DNA from: Chryseobacterium gleum
Lineage (GTDB): Bacteria; Bacteroidota; Bacteroidia; Flavobacteriales_D; Sanyastnellaceae
DNA: 14,860 nt
Reading direction: 5' to 3'
NCBI GenBank assembly: GCA_943330925.2
Contig: CALQJP020000029.1
Coordinates: forward strand, 1 to 14,860
Made by a program: the position numbers and the translations under genes. Under the pieces are notes generated by a model. It was not told where the DNA came from. It did not search any database and was given only the letters and a program-made list of their open reading frames with translations. Shown one piece after another: positions 1 through 6,003 of the stretch (positions are counted from its first letter, which is position 1; each line of letters starts with the position of its first letter).

Positions 1-60
1 ATGGCCTACACACAAGCAATGCAACAACGCAAACAAGAAGACAAAGAGGAAAACGCATGA
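1..60 (+). CDS. C-terminal tail of an unidentified upstream gene (partial)
   Basis: An open frame runs from the first base to a TGA at 58-60. The 19 visible residues are polar and charged, rich in Q, K and E (ending KEENA), as is common for a protein C-terminus. An ATG at position 1 is in frame, but the gene most likely begins upstream of the window. Its stop overlaps the ATG of the next gene as ATGA, which suggests that the two genes form an operon with coupled translation. The visible part is too short to name a family. Confidence 0.5.
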   Translation: MAYTQAMQQRKQEDKEENA

Positions 61-2504
61 GTTTTTCCATTCACGATATCGCGAAAATTGCTGATGGCAC
101 ACTAGCGCAGGAGCGTGAGAATCTCATTATCGAACGTTTACTGATTGATAGTCGCAAGCTAACCCATGCGAGCGACGGACTATTCTTCGCTATTCGCAGT
201 GAGCGCAACGACGGGCACAAATACGTCAGCGACGCTTACCAAGCGGGCGTCCGGAACTTTGTCGTTGAACAACTTCCCGACTTAGCACAGTTGCCCAAAG
301 CAAACGTAGTTGTTGTCAAAAACAGCGTGAAGGCACTGCAGTTGGTGGCATCTGCGCATCGCAAACAATACACGATTCCCGTTGTAGGCATTACCGGCTC
401 GAATGGTAAAACCATTGTGAAAGAATGGCTCAACCAATTGCTTTGTGACGACTTCAACATTGTGCGCAGCCCGAAAAGCTACAACTCACAGATTGGTGTT
501 CCGCTCTCCGTATGGAACATGGAAAAGGTGCATACGCTCGCGCTTTTCGAAGCCGGCATTTCGATGCCCGGAGAAATGGATGAACTGGCGAAAATCATTT
601 CGCCCACCATTGGCATTTTCACCTCGATTGGTTCTGCGCACAGCGAAAACTTTTTGAGTAAGCGCCAACTCATCGGTGAAAAGCTGAATCTGTTTGCGCA
701 TTGCCCTGTAGTGATTTGTCCGGAAGACGGCGACATCGCCGCGCTCATACAACCCTGGCTTGCCACGAAGACGATACTCCGCACTCCAACCGCTGAGCAT
801 GCCACCCGAGCGAGCACTGCAACCAGCGCAACCATCGAATTGAAATGGAACGAGCTGCTGCTCGATTTTCAGTTACCGTTTCGCGACAAAGCATCGGTCG
901 AGAACTGCATTACATGCATTACGCTGATGCTTCATCTGGGTTTCGAACCAACTACCATTCAAGATCGATTGAGTCGATTAACCGCGCTTGAAATGCGTTT
1001 ACAATTGATTGAAGGCGAAAACGACTGTACGCTTGTCAACGACGCCTACAGCAACGACTTACACTCGCTCGAAATAGCGCTCGATTTTCTAGGTCATCAC
1101 GCGCGGCAGCAATCGAAAACCGTCATTCTTTCCGACTTGTTTCAAACCGGATTGAGTGATGACGAATTGCACAAACGCATTGCGCGTTTGCTCAGCGGAA
1201 AGGGCATCACGCAGTTCATCGGCATTGGCGCATCCATGTCGAAGCATGCGTCATACTATCCTGAAAACTCACTTTTCTTTTCTTCCACCGAATCGTTCTT
1301 AGCGCAGCTTTCAACGGATGCATATGTGAAACGCGCCATCCTCATCAAGGGAGCGCGCGACTTTCGTTTTGAGCGCATTGTCTCTGCTTTCCAACAGCAG
1401 ACGCATGATACCGTGCTTGAAATAAACCTGAATGCACTCGCGCACAACCTGCGTTACTTCAAATCGAAGTTGCCAACCTCAACCAAATTAATGGTGATGG
1501 TGAAAGCGTTCGGTTACGGAAGCGGTGCAGAAGAAGTAGCCTCGCTGCTCGAGTTCAACAAGGCCGATTATCTCGCAGTGGCCTACACCGATGAAGGCGT
1601 AGAATTGCGCAAAGCAGGTATCTCGTTGCCAATTATGGTGATGAATCCCGAACGCAGCAGTTTACCCACGCTCATTCGTCACAAGCTCGAACCCGAGTTG
1701 TACAGCTTCCGCACAGCGAATAATTTTTTACAGGCGTTGCATGCGGCGGATATCACGGAACCTTACTCGGTGCACATTAAAATCGACACCGGCATGCATC
1801 GCCTCGGTTTCATTGCCGATGAGATGCACGATCTCTGCGCCTGGCTAGATGCCAACAAGCAGGTGCGCTTGGCGAGTGTCTTTACTCACTTAGCCGCGAG
1901 TGATGCCACACAATTCGACGACTTTACTCGTCACCAATTGAACATCTTCAACGACTGTTGCGACCGTATCGCCCTGCATTTGAAGAACCCGTTCATGCGT
2001 CATGCGCTGAACACGGGCGGCATCGAACGATTCCCCGACGCAGCCATGGACATGGTGCGACTCGGCATTGGCCTCTATGGCGTTTCAGCCAGCGGCGACG
2101 ATCAGCAGCACTTGCAAACTCCTGGTAAGTGGAAGACCATCATTTCGCAGATCAAGCAGATCAAAGGCGGAGAAAGCGTTGGCTATTCAAGAGCCTTTAT
2201 CGCGCCGTTTGACATGACGATTGCTACCATCCCCGTAGGCTATGCCGACGGTCTGCGCCGCACCATGAGCAACGGCCAAGGGTATGTGATGGTGCGCGGA
2301 GAAAAAGCCCCTATTGTCGGCAATGTATGCATGGACATGACCATGATCGATGTCTCTGCCGCGCACTGCAGCGAAGGCGATGAAGTCGAACTCTTTGGTG
2401 AACACATTTCGCTGCTCGAATACGCCCGCATGTGCGGCACGATTCCTTATGAAGTGTTGACTTCGGTGAGTCAAAGGGTGAAGAGGGTGTATGGGGAGGA
2501 GTAG
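57..2504 (+). CDS. murF-alr: Bifunctional MurF (UDP-MurNAc-tripeptide:D-Ala-D-Ala ligase) / alanine racemase
   Basis: This 815-residue fusion combines two steps of cytoplasmic peptidoglycan precursor synthesis: L-alanine to D-alanine racemisation, and ATP-dependent addition of D-Ala-D-Ala to UDP-MurNAc-tripeptide. The Mur ligase half is residues 1 to about 445, with the ATP loop GITGSNGKT at 111-119, the FEAGISMPGEM segment at 164-174 and the LVNDAYSND segment at 326-334. The racemase half is about 452-815. It has the PLP lysine K483 in MVKAFGYGSG, the KIDTGMHRLGF segment at 575-585 and the probable second catalytic base Y710 in VGYSRAF. All key residues appear intact. The fusion is well known in Bacteroidota. 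An AGAGGA stretch about 10 bases before the ATG could act as a ribosome binding site, and the ATG overlaps the previous stop. A repeat array begins six bases after the stop. Confidence 0.96.
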   Translation: MSFSIHDIAKIADGTLAQERENLIIERLLIDSRKLTHASDGLFFAIRSERNDGHKYVSDAYQAGVRNFVVEQLPDLAQLPKANVVVVKNSVKALQLVASAHRKQYTIPVVGITGSNGKTIVKEWLNQLLCDDFNIVRSPKSYNSQIGVPLSVWNMEKVHTLALFEAGISMPGEMDELAKIISPTIGIFTSIGSAHSENFLSKRQLIGEKLNLFAHCPVVICPEDGDIAALIQPWLATKTILRTPTAEHATRASTATSATIELKWNELLLDFQLPFRDKASVENCITCITLMLHLGFEPTTIQDRLSRLTALEMRLQLIEGENDCTLVNDAYSNDLHSLEIALDFLGHHARQQSKTVILSDLFQTGLSDDELHKRIARLLSGKGITQFIGIGASMSKHASYYPENSLFFSSTESFLAQLSTDAYVKRAILIKGARDFRFERIVSAFQQQTHDTVLEINLNALAHNLRYFKSKLPTSTKLMVMVKAFGYGSGAEEVASLLEFNKADYLAVAYTDEGVELRKAGISLPIMVMNPERSSLPTLIRHKLEPELYSFRTANNFLQALHAADITEPYSVHIKIDTGMHRLGFIADEMHDLCAWLDANKQVRLASVFTHLAASDATQFDDFTRHQLNIFNDCCDRIALHLKNPFMRHALNTGGIERFPDAAMDMVRLGIGLYGVSASGDDQQHLQTPGKWKTIISQIKQIKGGESVGYSRAFIAPFDMTIATIPVGYADGLRRTMSNGQGYVMVRGEKAPIVGNVCMDMTMIDVSAAHCSEGDEVELFGEHISLLEYARMCGTIPYEVLTSVSQRVKRVYGEE

Positions 2505-2509
2505 GATTG

Positions 2510-2544
2510 GTGAAAGAGTGAAGGGGTGAGAGGGTGAAATGGTG
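2510..2544 (+). repeat. Octamer array 1 (GTGA every 8 bp)
   Basis: GTG trinucleotides occur at 2510, 2518, 2526, 2534 and 2542, exactly 8 bp apart, in units of the form GTGAAAGA or GTGAGAGG. The array fills the start of the 111-bp gap between murF-alr and the four-helix-bundle gene. Each unit is imperfect, but the period is strict. The rest of the gap (2547-2615) holds an AATAAGTTAGAGG stretch at 2559-2571, which resembles a segment of the 220-bp repeat found further on, and no convincing promoter. A TAGTCTTG at 2604-2611 is one mismatch from TAnnTTTG but has no well-spaced upstream element. Confidence 0.85.
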
Positions 2545-2615
2545 GGGCATAATATTCCAATAAGTTAGAGGGTTTGGGAATAGGGTTGTTGCGCGAGCGT
2601 TTCTAGTCTTGCGGT

Positions 2616-3011
2616 ATGGAAACAATCGAAAAAAAGACAACTGCAATTCGGTCTTATAATGATCTGAATGTGTGGAAAGCCTCAATGGAATTGGTGTGCG
2701 AGGTATATGAAGTGACCCGCAATTTTCCGGATACAGAACGATATGCGCTAACCTCTCAGATGCGGCGCTGCGCCATTTCCGTTCCATCCAATATTGCAGA
2801 AGGCTGGAGCAGAAACTCGGCAAGAAGTTTTATCTCCTATCTGAATATTGCCTCGGGTTCTATGTCCGAACTCCTGACTCAACTCGAAATCGCTAACCGC
2901 ATTCACTATATCAGTCAAGAAAAAATGACAGCGTGTGAAGTCAAAGGAATTCAAATCTCCAAAATGCTGTATATGCTGATCAAGAAGATCGAGAGCCGCT
3001 TGAAAGAGTGA
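2616..3011 (+). CDS. Four-helix bundle protein (23S rRNA intervening-sequence / S23 family)
   Basis: This 131-residue protein matches the small four-helix-bundle family first found in intervening sequences of 23S rRNA genes (TIGR02436/PF05635). Family hallmarks are DLNVWKASMEL near residue 16, TSQMRRCAISVPSNIAEG in the middle and the SYLNIASGSMSEL helix after it. The length is normal. Biochemical function is not established. Relatives bind nucleic acid as pentamers and serve as the accessory Avd protein of diversity-generating retroelements, but no reverse transcriptase or rRNA is visible here, so this is a free-standing copy. It is the first gene of the accessory island. Octamer arrays in the same orientation lie on both sides, and its TGA stop (3009-3011) falls inside the downstream array. 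There is no evident ribosome binding site. Family assignment is firm, role unknown. Confidence 0.93.
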   Translation: METIEKKTTAIRSYNDLNVWKASMELVCEVYEVTRNFPDTERYALTSQMRRCAISVPSNIAEGWSRNSARSFISYLNIASGSMSELLTQLEIANRIHYISQEKMTACEVKGIQISKMLYMLIKKIESRLKE

Positions 3012-3050
3012 AATGGTGAGGTGGTGAAAGGGTGAAAGAGTGAGAGGGTG
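3000..3050 (+). repeat. Octamer array 2 (GTGA every 8 bp), overlapping the stop of the four-helix-bundle gene
   Basis: GTG occurs at 3008, 3016, 3024, 3032, 3040 and 3048, six units at exactly 8-bp spacing. A degenerate unit, TTGAAAGA, starts at 3000 inside the coding region. The final codons (Leu-Lys-Glu-stop) are therefore written by the repeat. Array 1 has the same orientation, so the four-helix-bundle gene lies between direct repeats. Confidence 0.88.
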
Positions 3051-3091
3051 AAATGGGCACTCCCACCGCTTCACCCTCTCACTCTTTCACC
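3031..3091. repeat. Hairpin with perfect 22-bp arms between convergent genes
   Basis: Positions 3031-3052 and 3070-3091 are perfect reverse complements, with a 17-base loop. The pairing continues imperfectly outward because array 2 faces the inverted array 3. The structure sits between two convergent genes, so it could end transcription from both sides or stabilise both 3' ends. There is no clear T run after either arm, so it is not a textbook Rho-independent terminator. Confidence 0.75.
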
Positions 3092-3098
3092 ATTTCAC
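3064..3098 (-). repeat. Octamer array 3 (inverted orientation)
   Basis: CAC occurs at 3064, 3072, 3080, 3088 and 3096, again exactly 8 bp apart, so the GTGA units are on the minus strand. The array ends about 12 bases before the stop codon of the fic gene. Confidence 0.87.
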
Positions 3099-3109
3099 CA
3101 TTTCTCAAA

Positions 3110-4153
3110 CTACAAAGTGTACCAAGCTGTTCGTCCGGCCCCTCGTTGTTGAATAAACCCACGCTCCGATAAATTCCGAAAGTGTTGCTTCAATGTATTG
3201 CGATTGATTCTGCTTATCGTTGCGTATTCACCGATGGAAATTCGGCCGTGGTTCTTGAGATGCTCGAGAATGCCCAACGAAATTGCGGGTAGCAAAAGCG
3301 CAAGCGATTGCTCTTGCTCAACCTTTTTTCGTAGCAAGTCTTTTTGCGCTTTTAAACTTCTCAGAAAATACACAAGCCATGGCTGCCAGTCGGGGCTGTC
3401 GGTTCGAATGGTTTCCTGCGTTTGGCGAAGTGAGAGGTAATAACTCTCCTTTGACCGTTCTATGATGCTTTCCAGCGAGCTGTACGGAACATAACTGTAA
3501 CCCGCTTGCAACAGAATTAGGGTGCTTAAAGCACGGCTTAGTCGACCGTTGCCATCTTGAAACGGATGGATTTCGAGAAACACAACGGTAAAAATTGCTG
3601 CGACTATAAGCGGATGTAACTGTCTCTGCGCACTTTCCTCTTGCATCCAATTCGTGAGCTCTTGCATGAGAAACGGGGTGTCGAACGGGGAGGCAGTTTG
3701 AAAAACGATTCCCAGCTGATTTCCATTTTCATCGAATGCCGCAACTGAGTTGGAGGTCGTTTTATACTTGCCACGATGCCATGCATCCTTTTCGCTGTAG
3801 ATCAATAAATCCCTGTGGAGCTGTCGAATGTAACTTTCACTCAGGGGAATGTTGGGCCACTCATTGAAAATGGTTTCCATGACCTTGGAATATCCTGCAA
3901 CCTCTTGCTCGTCGCGCGTGGAAAAGGATTGTATTTCGATGCGGCCGAGAAGGCGCTCAACTTCTTTATCTGATAATTTGCTTCCTTCAATACGTGTGGA
4001 TGAACCGATGCTTTCAATAGTCGCTATTTTCCGGAGCGCACGCAGACGTTCTGGCTCGAGCGTTCCCAGCGCGCGCCAAGCACCCTTGAACTCATCGATT
4101 TCACTGATGAGGCGCAGAATTTCCGGAGTAATGACAAGGTTATCTGTTTTCAT
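3110..4153 (-). CDS. Fic family protein with N-terminal inhibitory motif and C-terminal winged helix
   Basis: Fic enzymes transfer AMP (sometimes another nucleotide moiety) from a nucleotide to a hydroxyl side chain of a target protein. Counting from the ATG at 4153 the protein has 347 residues. The active-site motif HPFQDGNGRLSR is at about 196-207, matching HxFx(D/E)GNGRxxR with the catalytic His intact. The motif SSTRIEG at about 51-57 fits the (S/T)xxxE(G/N) inhibitory helix at the N-terminal side, so this is a self-inhibited class II Fic that needs no separate antitoxin. Residues from about 288 to the end look like a winged-helix DNA- or protein-binding domain. The frame is open up to 4177, but a TATATTTG promoter element lies at 4163-4170, so the downstream ATG (MKTDNLVITPEI) is the better start. 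Targets are unknown, and it may act in stress response or defence. Confidence 0.93.
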   Translation of the reverse strand: MKTDNLVITPEILRLISEIDEFKGAWRALGTLEPERLRALRKIATIESIGSSTRIEGSKLSDKEVERLLGRIEIQSFSTRDEQEVAGYSKVMETIFNEWPNIPLSESYIRQLHRDLLIYSEKDAWHRGKYKTTSNSVAAFDENGNQLGIVFQTASPFDTPFLMQELTNWMQEESAQRQLHPLIVAAIFTVVFLEIHPFQDGNGRLSRALSTLILLQAGYSYVPYSSLESIIERSKESYYLSLRQTQETIRTDSPDWQPWLVYFLRSLKAQKDLLRKKVEQEQSLALLLPAISLGILEHLKNHGRISIGEYATISRINRNTLKQHFRNLSERGFIQQRGAGRTAWYTL

Positions 4154-4155
4154 AA

Positions 4156-4190
4156 CGACACCCAAATATACACCCAATTACACCCAATTA
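4156..4190 (-). promoter_or_regulatory. Probable fic promoter with three short direct repeats
   Basis: Reading the minus strand, TATATTTG (4170 to 4163) matches the Bacteroidota -7 consensus TAnnTTTG, 9 bases before the ATG at 4153. The first upstream TTG is only 14 bases away, shorter than the usual 17-23, so the -33 element is weak. Three copies of ACACCCAAWT lie at 4158-4167, 4170-4179 and 4180-4189 on the plus strand and cover the promoter. They could bind a regulator, perhaps the winged helix of Fic itself (inference). Confidence 0.55.
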
Positions 4191-4226
4191 GGATTGTAGG
4201 ATTGTAGGGTGAAAGAGTGAAAGAGT
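4191..4226 (+). repeat. Junction of the two octamer families (ATTGTAGG x2, then GTGAAAGA x2)
   Basis: Two tandem ATTGTAGG octamers at 4193-4208 run directly into GTG-type units at 4209 and 4217, with a degenerate unit at 4225. Both families therefore have the same unit length and touch here. A small perfect stem, AAGCG/CGCTT with a 3-base loop, follows at 4228-4240. The stretch at 4207-4226 also pairs imperfectly with the inverted array ending at 4283, giving a long weak hairpin in the gap between the PIN gene and fic. Confidence 0.75.
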
Positions 4227-4246
4227 TAAGCGGAGCGCTTCTCATT

Positions 4247-4290
4247 CACCATCTCACCATTTTACTATTTCACTATTTCACCCTCTCGCC
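4247..4290 (-). repeat. Octamer array 4 (inverted orientation)
   Basis: CAC occurs at 4247, 4255, 4271 and 4279, with mutated units in phase at 4263 (TAC) and 4287 (CGC). The spacing is strictly 8 bp. The array abuts the TGA stop (4295-4297) of the PIN gene. Confidence 0.82.
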
Positions 4291-4294
4291 CCCC

Positions 4295-4717
4295 TCACCC
4301 CGCCTCCACCATCGCAATGGCTTCGCGGTAATTGAACGCCGGAATACTACTTCGGCGAAAGCCTTTCGCATCACGGGTGACGATGGCGGTTACTTTTTTG
4401 TGATGGATGGCCGATTGCAGTTGAACAGCGTCTTCCAAATCGCCGGAGCGTATGCGCAAGGCGGCTTTGATCACATCCGAATTGACATCGACCGTTTCGC
4501 ACAAGTGCTCCAGATTTCGCAGCGAACTCAACACTACCTCAGGTCGGTTGACCTTCTTCAACACATAAAACAAGGTGGTGTAACTCAACGAAGAAAGGTA
4601 AAGCTTAACGCGACCCTGTGCAGCGAGATTGAACAGTTGTGCAGCCTCTTCAGCGAAAGGCTTGCGATTAGCAAGCAGGTCGAGCGCGACATTTGTGTCG
4701 ATCATCACGTGTTTCAT
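4295..4717 (-). CDS. PIN-domain ribonuclease toxin (VapC-like)
   Basis: PIN-domain toxins are metal-dependent endoribonucleases that cut tRNA, rRNA or mRNA. This 140-residue protein has the N-terminal MIDTNVALDLL (D7, N9), a central acidic cluster DLEDA at 93-97 and a late TRDAKGF with D116. These are the expected acidic metal ligands, and all appear present. Length and order fit the family. Its ATG overlaps the TGA of the upstream antitoxin by 4 bases (ATGA), so translation is probably coupled and toxin is made only after antitoxin. Its stop lies at the edge of an octamer array. Family assignment is firm. Toxin activity is inferred from sequence and pairing. Confidence 0.93.
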   Translation of the reverse strand: MKHVMIDTNVALDLLANRKPFAEEAAQLFNLAAQGRVKLYLSSLSYTTLFYVLKKVNRPEVVLSSLRNLEHLCETVDVNSDVIKAALRIRSGDLEDAVQLQSAIHHKKVTAIVTRDAKGFRRSSIPAFNYREAIAMVEAG

Positions 4718-4962
4718 GATAGGTGTTTTTTAATCATCGCCTCCTGCAACTCCTTCTTGTAGTCGAAGTTCTTACTCAGCTTCATTGAACCCAGCAACCG
4801 TTTTACTTCAGGCGAGAGAGTTTGCTTCGCATCCTGTGATTGCTCCAGCGAACGCAAATAACTCTCGACAATCGACGACAAGCTCTTTCCATTGCGCTTC
4901 GCATACGCCTTCGCAGATTCTATCACTTGCTGATTCAATGTGAGGGTAAGTTTGGTGATCAT
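4714..4962 (-). CDS. Ribbon-helix-helix-type antitoxin (DUF6364-like), partner of the PIN toxin
   Basis: This 82-residue protein starts MITKLTLTLNQQVIESAKAY. The short beta strand followed by two helices (to about residue 40) fits a ribbon-helix-helix DNA-binding fold, as in DUF6364 proteins encoded beside PIN toxins in Bacteroidota. The charged C-terminal half (about 41-82) would wrap the toxin. The frame is open upstream to 5070, but that extension runs through the promoter and an octamer array, and the ATG at 4962 lies correctly behind a TATCTTTG element, so I chose it. The gene precedes and overlaps the toxin gene, the normal antitoxin-first order. It probably represses its own promoter through the inverted repeat described next. 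Confidence 0.87.
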   Translation of the reverse strand: MITKLTLTLNQQVIESAKAYAKRNGKSLSSIVESYLRSLEQSQDAKQTLSPEVKRLLGSMKLSKNFDYKKELQEAMIKKHLS

Positions 4963-4998
4963 TACACGTGTTTTTATATTTTCAAAGATACGTGTAAT
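4961..4998 (-). promoter_or_regulatory. Antitoxin/PIN promoter with perfect 9-bp inverted repeat operator candidate
   Basis: On the minus strand TATCTTTG (4990 to 4983) matches the TAnnTTTG -7 element, 20 bases before the ATG. No clear TTG -33 element is visible. The arms ATTACACGT (4961-4969) and ACGTGTAAT (4990-4998) are perfect reverse complements separated by 20 bases. One arm covers the start codon and the other lies just upstream of the -7 element. The first arm also contains the 8-bp palindrome ACACGTGT (4964-4971). This is a natural layout for autorepression by a ribbon-helix-helix antitoxin. Confidence 0.65.
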
Positions 4999-5008
4999 TT
5001 GATGGTGT

Positions 5009-5035
5009 GTGAAGTGGTGAAATAGTGATGTGGTG
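5009..5035 (+). repeat. Octamer array 5 (GTGA every 8 bp)
   Basis: GTG occurs at 5009, 5017, 5025 and 5033 at 8-bp spacing. The array lies just upstream of the antitoxin promoter and is inverted relative to array 4, so the antitoxin/PIN pair is bracketed by inverted repeats. The remainder of the 340-bp gap (4963-5302) holds the promoter on one side and the long direct repeat on the other. I see no gene there. Confidence 0.78.
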
Positions 5036-5065
5036 AAATGGAAGCGCATGGAACCGGATTTGGAT

Positions 5066-5282
5066 TGCAAAGCTGAACCCGGATGACATGAAAGCTCATT
5101 CCTGTGGGGAATAGGTTAGAGGAATAGTATGCCCTTGGTAGGATTATAGGGGTTAGGATTGCGGGATTATAGGGAATGGCAAAGGCACTTGTTTTGTTGA
5201 ATGCGGGAATGCCCAGCCTACGACTTCATTCTTGAGAAAGAGATTAATCAGGATTGGAGGGGATAGGCTTGGAGGATAATAG
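5066..5282. repeat. Long direct repeat, copy 1 (about 217 bp)
   Basis: This stretch aligns with 6004-6224 from TGCAAAGCTGAA to GGATAATAG. The first 66 bases (5066-5131) differ at only three positions from 6004-6069, and the rest is similar with small indels, roughly 80% by eye. Inside are a small ATTCC/GGAAT stem (5098-5112), ATTATAGG-type octamers, and a decayed version of the palindrome that is intact in copy 2. The copy lies downstream of the Xre antitoxin gene. Confidence 0.88.
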
Positions 5283-5302
5283 AGAACTGCCGCAAACCGC
5301 AA

Positions 5303-5605
5303 CTACCCCACACTCAACCGCAACGTCGCGCCAAGTCCATCCGCCACTATGCGCATCAGTGTAGAAAGTCGAATATCGCTTGCGTCGTTTTCAATGCGCG
5401 AGATGTAGTTCTTCGTAGTCCCGCAACGGTCAGCGAGTTGTTGCTGGGTAAGGCCCTTGATCTTGCGTAACTCTTGCAGCATGACGCCGAGTTTGTAGGC
5501 TTCGAAGCCTTGTTCGTATTCTTCACGTGTCTTCGTTCCGCGTGGACCGTATTGTTCATCCAAATGTTTACCAAAACTTTTAAGGGCGGGTTTCTTCTTT
5601 TTCAT
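5303..5605 (-). CDS. Xre-family helix-turn-helix antitoxin (HigA-like)
   Basis: From the ATG at 5605 this is a 100-residue protein. It has a basic start (MKKKKPALKSF), a linker helix to about residue 38, and a helix-turn-helix at about 41-95 with the typical LTQQQLADRCGTT and ISRIENDASDIRLSTL segments. Such proteins neutralise a RelE/HigB toxin and repress the shared promoter. The frame is open to 5647, which would add 14 residues and lengthen the overlap with the toxin gene. The start at 5605 already overlaps the toxin end by 26 bp and gives a normal N-terminus. The toxin-first gene order is that of higBA loci. The gene ends 20 bases from the direct repeat copy 1. Confidence 0.92.
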   Translation of the reverse strand: MKKKKPALKSFGKHLDEQYGPRGTKTREEYEQGFEAYKLGVMLQELRKIKGLTQQQLADRCGTTKNYISRIENDASDIRLSTLMRIVADGLGATLRLSVG

Positions 5606-5939
5606 GGTAGTACTTTTTTCTGAGTCGTTGCGCTCGCATAATTTCACTTCGAGGTGTCTTGTCTGTTTTCTTTTGGAATCCGTTGATTAGAATGACAACG
5701 GCACCCTCATCGAAAAAACAGAAAACACGATAAATATTCGAAGATTCTTCCACGCGTATTTCATATAACCCTTGTGATTCCGTGATAGAACGCAAGTACT
5801 TTTCCGGAACCCATTCCAGGGAGGCAATGAGACCCAGTGTCCAGTTGAATTTCAATTGGGTTTTCTTTGGAAGCGCGGAAAAGAAGTCTTCATAATGATT
5901 CTCGTAGTAAAAAATATCTCGTTTGAAATTTGAGCGCAT
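5580..5939 (-). CDS. RelE/ParE-superfamily toxin (HigB/Gp49-like)
   Basis: This 119-residue protein resembles phage-derived Gp49-like/HigB toxins, which cut mRNA at the ribosome. Supporting segments are GLYEIRVEESSNIYRVFC at 57-74, the hydrophobic strand AVVILINGFQKK at 80-91 and the basic C-terminal helix EIMRAQRLRKKY at 99-110. Length is normal. It is the first gene of the pair and its 3' end overlaps the antitoxin gene. The ATG at 5939 lies 16 bases after a strong TAACTTTG promoter element. Catalytic residues in this family vary, so activity cannot be read directly from the sequence. Confidence 0.92.
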   Translation of the reverse strand: MRSNFKRDIFYYENHYEDFFSALPKKTQLKFNWTLGLIASLEWVPEKYLRSITESQGLYEIRVEESSNIYRVFCFFDEGAVVILINGFQKKTDKTPRSEIMRAQRLRKKYYHEKEETRP

Positions 5940-5998
5940 GACGTTTCATGTTTTACAAAGTTACCTAATTAGGATACACGTTCCAAATTGTGAACGTG
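5937..5998 (-). promoter_or_regulatory. Toxin/Xre promoter with inverted-repeat operator candidates
   Basis: On the minus strand TTTG (5987-5984), a 20-base spacer and TAACTTTG (5963-5956) form a near-ideal Bacteroidota promoter. CACGTTC (5977-5983) and GAACGTG (5992-5998) are perfect 7-bp inverted arms whose 8-base loop contains the -33 TTTG, so a bound repressor would cover it. A second inverted repeat, CATGA-CGTT-TCATG (5937-5950), spans the toxin start codon and the likely transcription start. Both are plausible sites for the Xre antitoxin. Confidence 0.72.
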
Positions 5999-6003
5999 AC
6001 GGG

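Noticed and set aside
2604..2611. TAGTCTTG as the promoter of the four-helix-bundle gene
   Set aside because: One mismatch to TAnnTTTG, no correctly spaced TTG, and it ends only four bases before the ATG.
2505..3110. CRISPR-like array
   Set aside because: The repeats are 8-bp tandem units without unique spacers, and no cas gene is nearby.
4154..4177. Upstream start for the fic gene at 4177
   Set aside because: The 8 additional residues are encoded by the TATATTTG promoter element and the direct repeats. The ATG at 4153 follows the promoter.
4963..5070. Upstream start for the antitoxin at 5070
   Set aside because: The extension translates the promoter, the inverted repeat and octamer array 5. 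The normal family start is MITKLTLTL at 4962.
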